In this document: positions 36,301 to 47,390 of the stretch, one piece after another
Position numbering within the stretch: the first letter of the stretch is position 1
Layout of the letters: each line of letters starts with the position of its first letter
Origin: Symsagittifera roscoffensis
Taxonomy: Eukaryota > Xenacoelomorpha > Acoela > Convolutidae
NCBI RefSeq assembly: GCF_963678635.1
Contig: NC_087068.1
Location: 928,001 to 992,000, forward strand
Reading direction: 5' to 3'
DNA: 64,000 bases
Notes under the pieces: model-generated
What the model was told of the DNA's origin: nothing
Database searches by the model: none
What the model saw: only the letters and a program-made list of their open reading frames with translations
Program-made: the position numbers and the translations under genes

Positions 36301-38825
36301 TGCGGTGATATATCAGATGATGAGTATCAAAATATAAGTGAAACGGTCTGGTACTGTAGAAAATGCATCGCAATAAGAGAGAAAAACAAGTCAGTGCAGC
36401 AAGAACGGTGAAGGGTGGTCCTGAAAAAGTGCTACGGGCTGCAAAATTACTACATCCAAATTTACAGTTCACAATAGAAACACAAAACACAAACGGAAAA
36501 TTGGCATTTTTGGATTTATAAATAACTATTGACAAAAGCAGGAAAATTAGCTGTGGGTGGTATCAAAAACCAACAGATACAGTTACCATACTAAATTTTA
36601 GAAGCATCACCCCTTCAGTGCAAGAGAAGCGTGATTGAAGGAATTTTTCACCGTGAAGGAATTTTTCCGCTATGCTTAAAAAAAAACAAAAAACTCAGAT
36701 TTATAGGTTAGTTTTCGAGAAAACGAAAAAAAAAAATCAAAAATAGCGGTCAAATTTTACACAACAGACGTTTTCGAACGAAGGCTATAGACAAATTTGT
36801 AAAGCAAAAAGAGACCAGGGAAAAATGCAGCCACATATTAGTTCAATGCATAGTCAAATCGGCAATTTTCAAACTCACTAATTTACGAAAAATGATCTTC
36901 TAAGATAAATTTTTAAAAGATCATTTAAAAACAACCTGAACAACCTCAAAATATTTCTTAAGGCGCCTTGGCCGCCAATAAAATAAAATTTGAGGGGGAG
37001 CGCTCCAAAAAAAACTCTTTTTTGTCAAATTTTCCGAAGTGCTTACAAATGCCTTTTTTGGCCTGTTTTTTTAAACATTTGCGGCGCAGAAAATTTTTCA
37101 TAAAAACAAACAGATGGTGTACTATTTGAGGAAAGCTCGGAAAATCCAATTAGTCGACCTAAAAAAAGGGTGTGGGCGGTTTTTCTATGGATACACTTTT
37201 TGAAAATCGGTAAAAGATTTTCGAGAAAAAACTTGCGAAAAGTGATAAAATTTTCCATAGCGTCTGAAAATAAAATAAAAAAATCAATCCCAAACATTTT
37301 CATAATACCTGTTTTTATCGACCAAGAATTCTAGGCAAACAAGACATTTGAAATTCAAATTAGACTAGGAAGCGGAAACAAGGCCGAAAATCTTTAAGCA
37401 GACAGCAGTTGAGCCAAAGATTTTCGGCTCAACTGTCAATTTTTGAAACAAGAACACTGTTTCTGCAATGCTACTGTGTTTATGTATCATTCACCTCAAC
37501 ATGCGAAGACACTTAAAAATTGCGTCATCGTTCACGGGCGGGTATAGCTGACGGAGAGATAAAAAGTAGTACGAGTGGATGAACAGTCCCATCTGCTGGA
37601 AAAGTTTGTACTTCGACGGTTGGTGTATCCTGTCTGCCTCATAGTTCGAGTCATCTTGGACTTCATTTATGCCAATACAATTAATCTAAACAAAGTTGAA
37701 CACTTGAATTGATATTAATTAGCTCTTAAAACATGACCATTTTAGTTTTATGACTAATTGCAACTGCATTTTAACAAATAGCGCATCTATTTATACATAT
37801 TCGACCTTAGATCTAAAAGGACTAAAGATGCAATTTAATCGTGTAAAGTGTTTAAACGCTAACAAGTCAGAATATGTAATGACCAACTTTTTCAATTTGT
37901 GAATCCTTGACAAACAGGTAGATGTTGCATATCTTCTCGAGGCGCACATGGATAATTCGGTGCTCAAGAAACGCTTTAGTAATGAACGTAACTCCATCTT
38001 CCGAAAACCTACAACAAATTCATTTGTAGCTACAAGTTCTATTGAAAAAATAGAAAAACGATTGTCGATTGTGTGTGCTAACGTTTTAGAATGATCCTTT
38101 AGCTTGCAATCAATCGTGGAGGGATCCGGGAACTTTGCTTTCAATTCATCCCTTCTTTTGACAACATTCGCTGACATCAGCAAAGCATCGTGAATGGCGG
38201 CTGAGTTTGCTTCAACTTTCTCCCAGTTAATGGCAGAGTTGAGCATCTGTTGATATTTATTGTAAACAGTGGGCGACGAAGAACCTTTTAGAAGAGCATT
38301 GAAATGTAAAAAGCAATTTATTGTCAAATAACTCAAGCTTCAACAAAGCTCACACAGCCAACATGATAGCAAAAAATTCCAATGCTTTGTCAAGTTATGA
38401 ACATGTTTGGACTAACCAGCAATTTTGATAGCAGATTGCTGGCAATCATCTCCGTATTTTGCACTCAACAGCAAATGCGGGGCATTTTGACCTGCTCCTA
38501 ATTGAGTAGTGATTGCTGTTGTTTTAGCAGTTATCGAATTTATGTATTTCGCTAGTTCGCTATAGGTTTTGGTGAGGCTCATCTGGTTCAACTTCACTTG
38601 CTCCAGAAACTGGTCTCTGGCTGTTCTATGAGACATTACAGCGTTAGAGTCCTGTTCGGACTGCTGGACACCAGACTGTGCATGTTGAAACAGAGTGGCA
38701 ATATCAGAACGCAATCTACGAGTATAGGCTAGAGCTTCAGTTTGTAAGGAATACAACTCTTGTTGCATTTGCGAAGCCTTTGCAGCGTTTTGCATAGCAC
38801 TCGAGTTGTCCGTGCCACCGCTCAT
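33374..38825 (-). CDS. MED27: Mediator complex subunit 27 (MED27), five exons
   Basis: MED27 sits at the head-tail junction of the Mediator coactivator, which links transcription factors to RNA polymerase II in the nucleus. Exons on the minus strand: 38825-38417, 38284-38083, 38008-37888, 37685-37495 and 33545-33374. All introns are GT-AG and the phases (1, 2, 0, 2) match, giving 364 residues (human MED27: 311). The N-terminal exon is a long helical segment. Exon 3 matches the family core and exon 4 the segment just before the zinc region (Q-PSKYKLF). The last exon gives CAKCGRIMLHGLPP and a late YHVEC, the zinc-ribbon-like signature ending MED27. The start is the ATG of MSGGTDNSS. Intron 4 (about 3.9 kb) contains a Penelope-like RT relic and duplicated satellite, and the last exon is duplicated at 29360-29531. 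Confidence 0.9.
33880..34745 (+). repeat. Second satellite-like family, array in duplication copy II
   Basis: Same array as 29860-30730 with only scattered substitutions and homopolymer changes. Confidence 0.75.
35509..36640 (+). pseudogene. Penelope-like element reverse transcriptase with inserted PHD finger, copy A
   Basis: RT of a Penelope-like retroelement, 5' truncated. In order: ARLYGLAKVHK with PLRPVIS (residues 66-86), motif A LISLDVKSLYTNVP with D137, a changed motif B region ending LANLWL (about 198-213), then a C4HC3 PHD finger (C238, C241, C254, C257, H262, C265, C283, C286). The YVDD block that should follow is deleted, and a TGA stops the frame at 36409-36411. Coding-like sequence continues in another frame with GKLAFLDL, a stop, and CGWYQKPTDT, typical of the downstream part of these RTs. 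It lies inside MED27 intron 4, antisense to MED27. No GIY-YIG endonuclease is present. Confidence 0.88.
36665..37140. repeat. Partial third copy of the 34660-35140 segment
   Basis: From CGCTATGCTTAAAAA to GAGGAAAGCTCGG this repeats the right end of the 4-kb duplication and the start of the block before RT copy A, with small indels. It carries the GGCGCC repeat again at about 36958. Confidence 0.85.
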
Positions 38826-39478
38826 GTATTTACCTCGAATTGAATAGAAATTAAAAGAGGCCTTTCCATCAAGCGACGACACAAGAAAAGGTTCAATAGG
38901 GCCGCACCAATGCTGCAAACAATAACACAGGCGAAGCGGAGCTTCTCACCATTTGTAATACAACAGTATCATAAAAAAAGCATGTCGAAAAAAAAACGAA
39001 AAACAAAAAATATATAAATTTTGTAGGTCTCAATGAGGGACACCTAGAGTCTAGCTAAAACTGGAGGTACATATTTGATATTTTTAGAAATTGATAGACT
39101 GATGCGGGACGAAATGCATTTCAAAAACTAATAAAATAAAAATTAGTGAACCATTTTAAGATTTTGGAATTTTCACCAAAACATCATAACCTTTTCTTAC
39201 AAAAGATTAAGGAATAGCCGTTTATGCAGGAAAAATTCGCCCAGCCGCATTTTTCGATTGAAATTTTCATCGGGTTTTGAAAAATTAACCTGAGAATTGG
39301 CACAATAAATTTGGAGTAAAGTCACCAAACTTCCAACAAATTGTCAAAGTTTCAGAACTTTCACTTGTTTGAAGGCCAAAACTTTTTTCTTAAAAAAACT
39401 CGACTTAGTAAATTATGAAGACAAGCTTCCAACAAACTGCGTCGATTAAATCAATGATATGTGTAATGTTTTTGTGTA

Positions 39479-40549
39479 ATGAGGAAGGACATATACGAGA
39501 ACAAGTTGTCGGATACATTAGATTCAAATCAATTCAGCAAGAGTAAAGGAACAAGTGACGTGATTGTTTCGAAGATAGAAAGAGACATCAATAAGAAGTT
39601 GTTGGCTATGAGGAAAAAAGACGAAATAAGTGAGAGTCTCTACACAAGGATGAGGTCTACTGTGGGGCACTCCGCCAGGCTTTATGGGTTGGCGAAAGTG
39701 CATAAAGTGAATACCCCATTAAGACCGGTCATCTCTTTGCCCGGTAGCTCTTATTATAACTTGAACAAGGTTCTTGCAAAATTTTTCGAGAACCTTGAGG
39801 GTGCAAACATCGAAACCAACTCACTAGATGCGAGAGAAATCTTAGACAGCACTAATCTTGAGCCCAATGAAATTTTGATATCTCTAGATGTGAAGAGTTT
39901 GTATACAAATGTTCCACTGAAAGAAGCAATAGACATAGCTCTGAGAAAACTGTATGAGCAAGATGAACCACCATCGATTGCTAGGAAAACCAGGAAGAGA
40001 CAGTTGAACATGGCAGTTAGTCAAGTCCATTTCAAGTGCAATGAAACATGGCACGTTAAAAAAGATGGTTTGGTAATGGAGGCATCTCTTGCCGTTATTT
40101 TAGCAATTCTTTGGCTCAAGCAGCACGAAACTGCACTATCGAGGGATATTTCCGAAATTGTTTTGACCGAGAAAGATCTTAAGGGAATATGTTCCGAGTG
40201 CAAAAAGAAAGTCACGTACAGGTCAAAAGGTGTAGAATGTGAATGCTGTTTGAACTGGTTTCACGTAAAATGCGGTGATATATCAGATGATGAGTATCGA
40301 AATATAAGTGAAACGGTCTGGTACTGTAGAAAATGCATCGCAATAAGAGAGAAAAACAAGTCAGTGCAGCAAGCTAAGTTATTTCTCCGTTACGTTGACG
40401 ATATAATGAGAACAGTGAAGGGTGGTCCTGAAAAAGTGCTACGGCTGCAAAATTACTACATCCAAATTTACAGTTCACAATAGAAACACAAAACACAAAC
40501 GGAAAATTGGCATTTTTGGATTTACAAATAACTATTGACAAAAGCAGGA
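39479..40549 (+). pseudogene. Penelope-like element reverse transcriptase with inserted PHD finger, copy B
   Basis: Close copy of 35509-36640; about 350 bases upstream of it also match. This copy keeps the catalytic box: after the PHD finger it reads AKLFLRYVDDIMRTVKGG with YVDD at residues 305-308. A missing G soon after (CTACGGCTGC against CTACGGGCTGC in copy A) shifts the frame, which stops at 40481-40483. The copy ends abruptly near 40550, before CGWYQKP. It lies about 650 bases upstream of the MED27 start codon, on the opposite strand. Motif B reads MEASLAV where active Penelope-like RTs usually have MGSPLSP (family knowledge), a further sign of inactivity or of a divergent subfamily. 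Confidence 0.88.
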
Positions 40550-41230
40550 ACAAAAGCAGACGGTCCGACATCTCACCCCAAGGATTGAGGAACACCGAAA
40601 AGAGGATACCCCAGTTCGACAGCATATAAGCCAGTGTGGTAGTGAGAGTAGTAAGTCTGAGTTTAATTGGAAAATAATCGACCAGGCGTCCAGCAGCATC
40701 AAGTTACTTACACTAGAGGCGCTGGACATTAGGAAAGAGAAACCGGCAATTAACACGCGCGACGAGTTTAGAAGTAGGGAGTTGACAATAAGGCTATAGT
40801 TCCAGAATCGAAAAATTCTGGCTAAAACAAAAAATTTTTGAAATAACTTACACGTTAGCATGACAATTAGCGACAAAACGAAATTGTAAAAATAAAAAAG
40901 GGGAAAACTTTCAAAAATTTGTGACAAAATGTTTAAAATTGTTACTTAATTTCAGTAAAATTTGTAAAGTTTTGATCGGTTGAATTCTTACAATTTTGGA
41001 ATAATGTTGTGTATGACACTTTTTATGATCTTTGATCATTTTGTACAGATAGTTTAGAAGACTTTTAAAACCTGAAGATGCACAAAAATGTGCGAAAACG
41101 TTTGTTTGAATTTACAATTTTAACGCATTCTCAATGATATCAGATTTGACAGGATACTTATCGAGAGAAGTCCACAAAACGGCAACAAATCCAAAAGTCA
41201 ACATTTCCGAGAATCATAGCTCTTTGTTTA
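40550..41230. other. No gene recognised between RT fragments
   Basis: AT-rich, with only short frames. Some sequence near 41130-41215 resembles the second satellite family. Confidence 0.5.
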
Positions 41231-41234
41231 GACC

Positions 41235-42764
41235 TTGATCTCAAATTTCAAATCCGGCTATGTGGACGACATAAGCATTGGTGATGTCATGTGGCAAAAC
41301 GTCCTCAAAGACCGCGAGATGGTGATGACCGAAGGGGTCAAGATTGGAATGGAATTGAACCTAAAAAACAAGTCCGAACTCATCGTTTTCTGTGATGATG
41401 CACGAGAGAGGGATTCGATTATCCAATCTTTCCTGGCGATTTTTCCTCATTTTACCATCACTGAACCCACAGATTTAGTCCTCTTAGGTGCTCCTATCGG
41501 CGAAAACGCACAAGAAGCCGTTGTTAATGAGAAACTTGATGAACTCAGTCGAATGTGCAGTCGATTGCGATCCCTACCTTCCCATGTTGCTTTCTTTCTT
41601 TTAAAAAACTGCTTTTATATCCCGAAACTGATGTACATACTGCGAACCTCAACTCTTTTCCTTAACACTACTTCCTTACACCGATTTGACGAGTGCATTC
41701 GAAATACATTGCAGGCTATTTTCAATGTGATGATTGACGATCCCCGATGGGAGCTCATGACACTGCCTTGCAAGCTGGGCGGAATGGGAATTATGCAGGT
41801 ACCCAAACTCGCCATTGCAGCATATGCGTCATCTGTATTCAGCACTCTCGACATTTGTAATACTATATATGCTAGCGAACCCACTACAGAATCACTAATT
41901 CAAGATGCTATCCAACGTTGGCGAAACAACGTGAGCACCGACGTGCCTTTGCCAGAACGCAAATATAAGCAAAAAAAGTGGTCACTACCAATGATGCTTC
42001 AACAGGCCGAACTGCTCAAGGATTCAGGAGACAGTGCCCGCTTGAATGGATTAATGTGTCCCGGAGCTGCTGACTGGCTCAACGCACTACCTTCACGATC
42101 ACTCGCACTCCAACTTAGTGATGATGAATTTCGCATTGCCATTGGATTTCGACTTGGCGCACCAGTCTGTACACCACACAAGTGCTCTTGTGGCGATATA
42201 GTCGATTCCTACGGCAAACATGCGTTAGTTTGCAAAAAGAGTAGATCAGTTCATGCCAGACACTCTATGGGCAATCACATCATTCATAGAGCGTTCATCC
42301 AAGCCAATATTCCATCGACACTCGAGCCGCAAGGACTATTCTGGTCTGACCGCAAGAGACTCGACGGACTGACACTGGTGCCATGGTCACATGGGCGAGC
42401 GTTGGCATGGGAATTTACATGTGTCCATAGGCTAGCCTCATCTTACGCGCAACTCGCTGGTAAAGAGGGACCAACTGTGGCAGATGCGGCCGAGACCCGT
42501 AAACGGTCAAAATACGAATCAATATCTGAGTCTCACATCTTCCAACCAGTTGCAATTGAAACCCTTGGAGGACTGGGAACCGATACGCTGCGTTTCGTCA
42601 CTAGCCTGGGCAAGAGAATAACACAGGCTACCGGGGACGACAGAGAGACTCTTTTTCTGCGGCAGAGACTTGGGATTGCTGTTCAGCGGGGCACTGCAGC
42701 TTGTGTCCGCGAGACTCTGGTGGTGGAAGTCGATGACCCGATTGGCGCCGACTTCCGGCGATAA
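41235..42764 (+). CDS. 5'-truncated non-LTR-like retroelement RT fragment with CCHC knuckle and nuclease-like tail
   Basis: An intact 509-codon frame that begins right at the RT catalytic box (YVDD at residues 9-12), so the palm N-terminus, fingers and any endonuclease in front are missing. Downstream features are LGAPI (84-88), a KNCFYIPKLMYILRTS block (124-139), GGMGI (182-186), a knuckle with C317, C319, H329 and C333, an RH pair at 342-343, and LDG (376-378) followed by AWEFT (391-395). The last group resembles a PD-(D/E)xK, restriction-like nuclease, which in R2-type retroelements follows a CCHC knuckle. The first codon is TTG, so no true start is present. The lack of internal stops suggests recent insertion. 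The exact clade is not certain. Confidence 0.7.
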   Translation: MISNFKSGYVDDISIGDVMWQNVLKDREMVMTEGVKIGMELNLKNKSELIVFCDDARERDSIIQSFLAIFPHFTITEPTDLVLLGAPIGENAQEAVVNEKLDELSRMCSRLRSLPSHVAFFLLKNCFYIPKLMYILRTSTLFLNTTSLHRFDECIRNTLQAIFNVMIDDPRWELMTLPCKLGGMGIMQVPKLAIAAYASSVFSTLDICNTIYASEPTTESLIQDAIQRWRNNVSTDVPLPERKYKQKKWSLPMMLQQAELLKDSGDSARLNGLMCPGAADWLNALPSRSLALQLSDDEFRIAIGFRLGAPVCTPHKCSCGDIVDSYGKHALVCKKSRSVHARHSMGNHIIHRAFIQANIPSTLEPQGLFWSDRKRLDGLTLVPWSHGRALAWEFTCVHRLASSYAQLAGKEGPTVADAAETRKRSKYESISESHIFQPVAIETLGGLGTDTLRFVTSLGKRITQATGDDRETLFLRQRLGIAVQRGTAACVRETLVVEVDDPIGADFRR

Positions 42765-42779
42765 ACAAGTTCAAACTGT

Positions 42780-42890
42780 TTTAATCTCCATTTAAAATGT
42801 TGCTTTTCATATGACTCTGGTGCTTATTTTTACCATTTCAAACTTTTTTTATATGTGTCTGAATTCACATTATTTTCCCCCTTTTGTTTA
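42780..42890. other. 3' flank of the RT fragment, no poly(A) tail seen
   Basis: T-rich sequence follows the stop. Neither a long A-tract nor a target-site duplication could be recognised by eye. Confidence 0.4.
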
Positions 42891-43330
42891 GAAACAACGG
42901 GCGTAGCCCGCTATGCAGAAGAGATTCACATAACCTGTAATTTTGATTGAAGTAAAAACCCAAGTTTGGCAAGGTAGTTTTCGATAAAAAATTTAAAAAT
43001 CTGCACAAAGTCAAAACTTTGACTTTTCGGAGAGCCACCTTTTTTGAGTCAAAAATTTCGAGATAGTCGCGGATGCAAAGGAAATTCCCATAACCCGTTC
43101 TTTGGATTGAATTAAAAATCTCCGATATCGGAGGGTATTTTTTGGTAAAGTTCATAAAGTTTCAAGAAACCCTCAAAAAAATTGACCTTTCAAGGACGAT
43201 AAGTTTTAGTATACAAAAATTGCGAGAGGCGCTAAAGCTAGTGAGATTCCCACTGCCTGTTGAACTCCATTGGACTCCTCGCAACCTTAGGTTTGTGAGG
43301 TTAAATTTCGAGAAAACTAACCTCACAAAC
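42890..43330 (+). repeat. Second satellite-like family, isolated array
   Basis: About three diverged units with CCCGTTCTTTGGATTGAA, TCGGAGGGTATTTTTTGG and GAGAAAACT-like motifs matching the family at 29860. Confidence 0.65.
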
Positions 43331-43331
43331 C
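43290..43331. repeat. Perfect 14-bp inverted repeat, 14-base loop
   Basis: GGTTTGTGAGGTTA and TAACCTCACAAACC. It sits exactly where the satellite array ends and is followed by a second hairpin, GTGCCAATC/GATTGGCAC (43341-43363). Confidence 0.85.
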
Positions 43332-43363
43332 AGAGATTGTGTGCCAATCCCCCGGATTGGCAC

Positions 43364-45350
43364 AGCGGAACCTTCTGTCGCAGCAAGTGGAACTTTCAAA
43401 TTTCGAAATTTTGGTTGCAGACAGTCCATTTCTGAGAAATACGGGAAATGATCATTTTTGGCTAAAAATTGACAAAAAACAACTAAAATAGGGAGTGACA
43501 GACGGTCGGAAACATAGAAAAAAACATGAAGCCTCTTATTGTGACAATCGCGCAGGAAAAGACAACTAATTGGAGACAATAGACTGAAAGGAGGCTTCAG
43601 TGGGGAAGAAGGAAGGAGCAGTACCCTCCTGCGCCACGAATTGGAAGTATTAACGACGTTATTACTGGAAGAGCGCGCAAGCGGAGGCTCGGCCCCCACA
43701 GACTAATATATGGTGAAAGATTGTAGTAAACTAACTTTTTAGATACTCTGATAACCTAAATATTTGAATTAACACCGGTATTATTTGTTATTTTTGAATA
43801 TGAGTAGCTAGAAAGAGGAAAGGGTCAATCCATCTCCAATGGATTTAATATAGCACTGTCACCGAAAACATATTAAAAAGGATATTCTAGCCGTGTTTTT
43901 AATAGCAATCATGTAGTCTGGGTATCAAGACCCAGCTATGTGGTTGTCTTCGCATGTAAGCGGAAGATGATTAAAAGTCGTTTGACTGATGGCCTGAAAA
44001 TAGTAACTTTTTACTTAGCCGGAAGCAGACCAGAAAATCAACTGGCTAGGTCCCAACGAAGAAAAACGAGTAGAATTTAGGTAAATGACGCCGGCCAGTC
44101 GTATATAGGTACGTTTTCTACGCTCCGTCACTGTGTAGTATTTGGGCGAAAGTTACATAGACGTTTTATGGCGCTCCTGGGTGGGCCTGTCAAAGGCATA
44201 AGACCATCATGATCAGCAATCAGCGACGAACCCTCCGCTCTGGGCGTATGCCCTATTTAGAGGCCTTAATGACCTTTGTTGTGTTAGGGGGAAGGTGCCG
44301 ACACTCCGCCTAGTACTATTTAGCTTTTAAACTTAGTTAAGACCAAAAATTCCGAGGGCCGGAGCGTTAGGTGGGAAGTCATGAGCCCGCTTATCCCAAG
44401 ATCCCGGGACCTAAAACATTTGAACCGAAAGCGTAAAACGGAACAAAAAAAGTGTATAATCAAGAAAAAGCCAAATATAAATTTATTTGAAAAGAAAAAA
44501 CTACAAAAAACAGTAATAAATCCAAAAAAGACCAAAAACAATAAAAAACATATAGTGACAGTTTATATGTTATTTCCGGACGAGATGCAATCTGACCTTC
44601 CTATTTGTTGTTGTTTCAGGTTGATTTATATCATTTCTGATCGAAAGATTGAGTGTTTCGGTGGTGGGTTGGGAACCCTCCCTAGAGTGTTGTTTGAGTA
44701 TTAAAGCAAGTTAATGGTGATTTTGCCGGTGACCGGAGGGTAGAGTGGCAAGCTGACCTACGTGTTCCAGACTCAACAGGGGCATCAGGAACAACATCCA
44801 CAACGGTTGTTGGGTATCGTTGACACAATTTTAGTATCGTTCGATTACTGTTTCATTAAAACTTAAGTGGTGGGGGGCACAATTGGCGCGGTCCGATTGC
44901 ACACTCCATCGATTGCGAATTTCCGAGTTAAGGGTCCTAATTCGGGTATTTTGGTGCATAAAAGGGTATAGCAAAACTGATTAACGACTACTAATAGATT
45001 ATTATACTTACTGTCTATTACTTATCTCCTATTTAGACCCGAGAAACACCACAATTTTGTCGAAAATTACTGATTTTCGACCAAACTGTAAAACCACAAA
45101 ATTTTAGATATCCGAGCTTTCCCGAACAGCAACAAGCTCCTATGCAGTGAGCTACTACGTAAATCGATGGCCCTAACTAAAGAAACCGCGCGAAAAAAGA
45201 GTAAGTAGAAGTTGGCGAAAACAAAGTTTTTCGATCAAAATCTTGATATTTTCCAATTTTTGTCAATATGTTTTGAGGATCGAATTTTTGAGTTTTTAAA
45301 TTTAGAGCGATACAATTTTTTGTGTTAGGAGCGTTCTAGCAAAACGTGCT
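43364..45350. other. No gene recognised; unique-looking region
   Basis: Less AT-rich than its left neighbour. A 107-codon Lys-rich frame at 44381-44704 lacks any recognisable motif. The stretch TTGGCGCGGTCCGATTGCAC near 44883 faintly resembles a tRNA primer-binding site of an LTR element, without other support. Confidence 0.4.
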
Positions 45351-45359
45351 CGGTTGCAA

Positions 45360-46300
45360 GAAAGATTTTTGAGTAACCCTCCGAATAGCTCCGTGGATTG
45401 AACTAACAACTTAAAGCTAGGAAAAGGAAGGAATCGGAGGGTCCAGATTTGATATAGGTTTTGGCCCAAATATTGAAACCAACTTTGATCCATTTTTTGC
45501 ATTATTCCATTGCCGTACGGGGCTACTACGCTTGTTTCAATTATTGTTAGGCACTTTCAATAAGAATTGCGGGAAAAGTCTTTCAGAACCTGTATAGGTG
45601 GTGAAAAAAGGCCAATTTGACGAACTTGTTTTTGGCAATTTCTCAATGGCTACCCAACCGATCGGAACAATTTAAAAATTTTAGTACCATAATTTGCCGT
45701 TTTTGATCAAATTCCTAGAATGCGACCGTTTTTGGCCCGATAACTTTAGGTAGGAAAATTTTTTTAGAATTTGTTTTTTTGGACGGTCCAAGTTTTCGGG
45801 AACCCTCCGAGCGGCAGAAAAGTTTATGAGATCACCTTTTTATCCTACTGGGAAGGTTGATCGAGTCAACCAAATTAGTTTTAGGTCAATTAGAGTGAAA
45901 TTGGAGAATTTACAGCGGTAGAATTGTCCATTTTCTCGATTTTTGGGGAACCCTCCGAAGCAACCCTCCGGAGTCAGCTTAGCCCCTTAGCAAACCTCCT
46001 TAGTAGAAACTTTCCACGCAACCCTCCGAAGAAGTTTAAATAAACCCCCCGGAGAGAATTTAGCTTGTTTTGACCTATTCTGAGATTTGTTGGAGACCCT
46101 TCTAAGTGAGACTTGAAAAATTTAGAATTTTGAAGGAACCCTCCGAAGCAACCCTCAAGAGCGTTTTAAGCCTCTTATTGACCCTCTTTAGTGAATTTAA
46201 GGGGACCCTCCAAAGTTACATAGGTGGCTAAGTTACCCTCCGAGGTAACCATCCGGAGTAAGCTAAGTGTCTTAACAACCCTCCGGGGCAGTTTGTACAT
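45360..46300 (+). repeat. Interspersed ACCCTCCGAAG/ACCCTCCGGAG motif cluster
   Basis: About ten copies of the motif ACCCTCCGRAG and close variants are scattered at irregular spacing, densest at 45945-46300. It is not a regular tandem array. It might be degenerate minisatellite or part of a retroelement leader. Confidence 0.55.
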
Positions 46301-46472
46301 CTTAAAGATATCCATTTCAGGTCGGAAAAGAAGGTCAACTACTAACGGAGTGTTCCTATTGGGAACTTAGGAGCCCAGTTGAGCTGGAGGTTCGCGATCA
46401 ACTTTGGATTCTAGATCGGATTTATCAGAAGTATCCGAACAAATTCTTTTCCGATAGTTATTTTGGTTGTGT

Positions 46473-46800
46473 GGTTGCCTTGAGCTGCTTACTAGGAAAG
46501 CTTGGGCAATCCGTGAACATATAAAAGAAGACCTCGGTAAGTGCATTAGGAAATACACACTCACTTGAGAAGAAAAGTTGTGCCCTGCTCTCGTGCACTT
46601 GGAGCTGTCCGGGTGTGGGAGAGCTTTTTCATGGGCTTTAGAAGTTTTCGAGCAGAGGTTGCCTTGAGCTCGCGCAATCGCAGGACACCTAAAAAGAGAC
46701 CTCGGTGAGTGTATTAGACAAGACACGCTCACTTGAGAAGATAGTGTCCTGGGCTTTGTTCTTTTGGAGTGTTCCAATCGAGGGAAGTCTTTTTCCTTTA
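46473..46800 (+). repeat. Diverged tandem duplication, period about 186 bp, with TATA-like box
   Basis: GGTTGCCTTGAGCT at 46473 recurs at about 46659, and both copies then share CCTCGGTRAGTG and CTCACTTGAGAAGA. The first copy contains ATATAAAAGA at about 46518 upstream of the shared block. It lies about 0.9 kb before the gag-like frame, so it may be the promoter part of a retroelement LTR or leader. Confidence 0.45.
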
Positions 46801-47390
46801 AGACTAAGTTTTAATTATCTGTTACTGAAGCCATCATTGCTCTTTTGTAAAACTTTGTTTTATTTTAAACGAGGCAGTTATTTGATACGTCTGTAGCGGT
46901 AAAGTGATACTGAACAAAAAGATCGCTGTCACCTATAGGGTATTCTTATCTAGTTATCAATTATCAATTGTGTTTTGTGTGTTGTTGTGAAATCCTGAAA
47001 AAAAGTGTGATATTGTTATACCAGGTAACTGAGTGTAGTTAGTAATATCTTAACACTAAGCAGGCTCTTTCTGTAACTTGAGCTGAGTCACTAATAGTAT
47101 CTCTAAGAGATTGAAGGGATTTTTTTGATATTAAAGGAGTTTAGTGAGTAGGCTTGAGGAAGTTTTTTCGATTTTAATTTTGGAGCTTGTGCATCGCCGT
47201 CAAATTTTTCTTATCACGAGGCATGCAGCGTAGAAGCTCGTTATGAGTAACAACTAAGATTCCCAGGCTGAGCACGGGAACTACGCGAAAGTTTAAAAGA
47301 CGGCGTAGCCGATCCACGATTAGCAGCGTTTCCGACGTTTTTGCTGACGAAGCAACGACTAGAGATCAAGCTGGACTTTCAGTGAGCGGA

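Noticed and set aside
44381-44704. 107-codon Lys-rich frame
   Set aside because: A-rich sequence gives a biased composition; no motif, splice sites or homology could be recognised.
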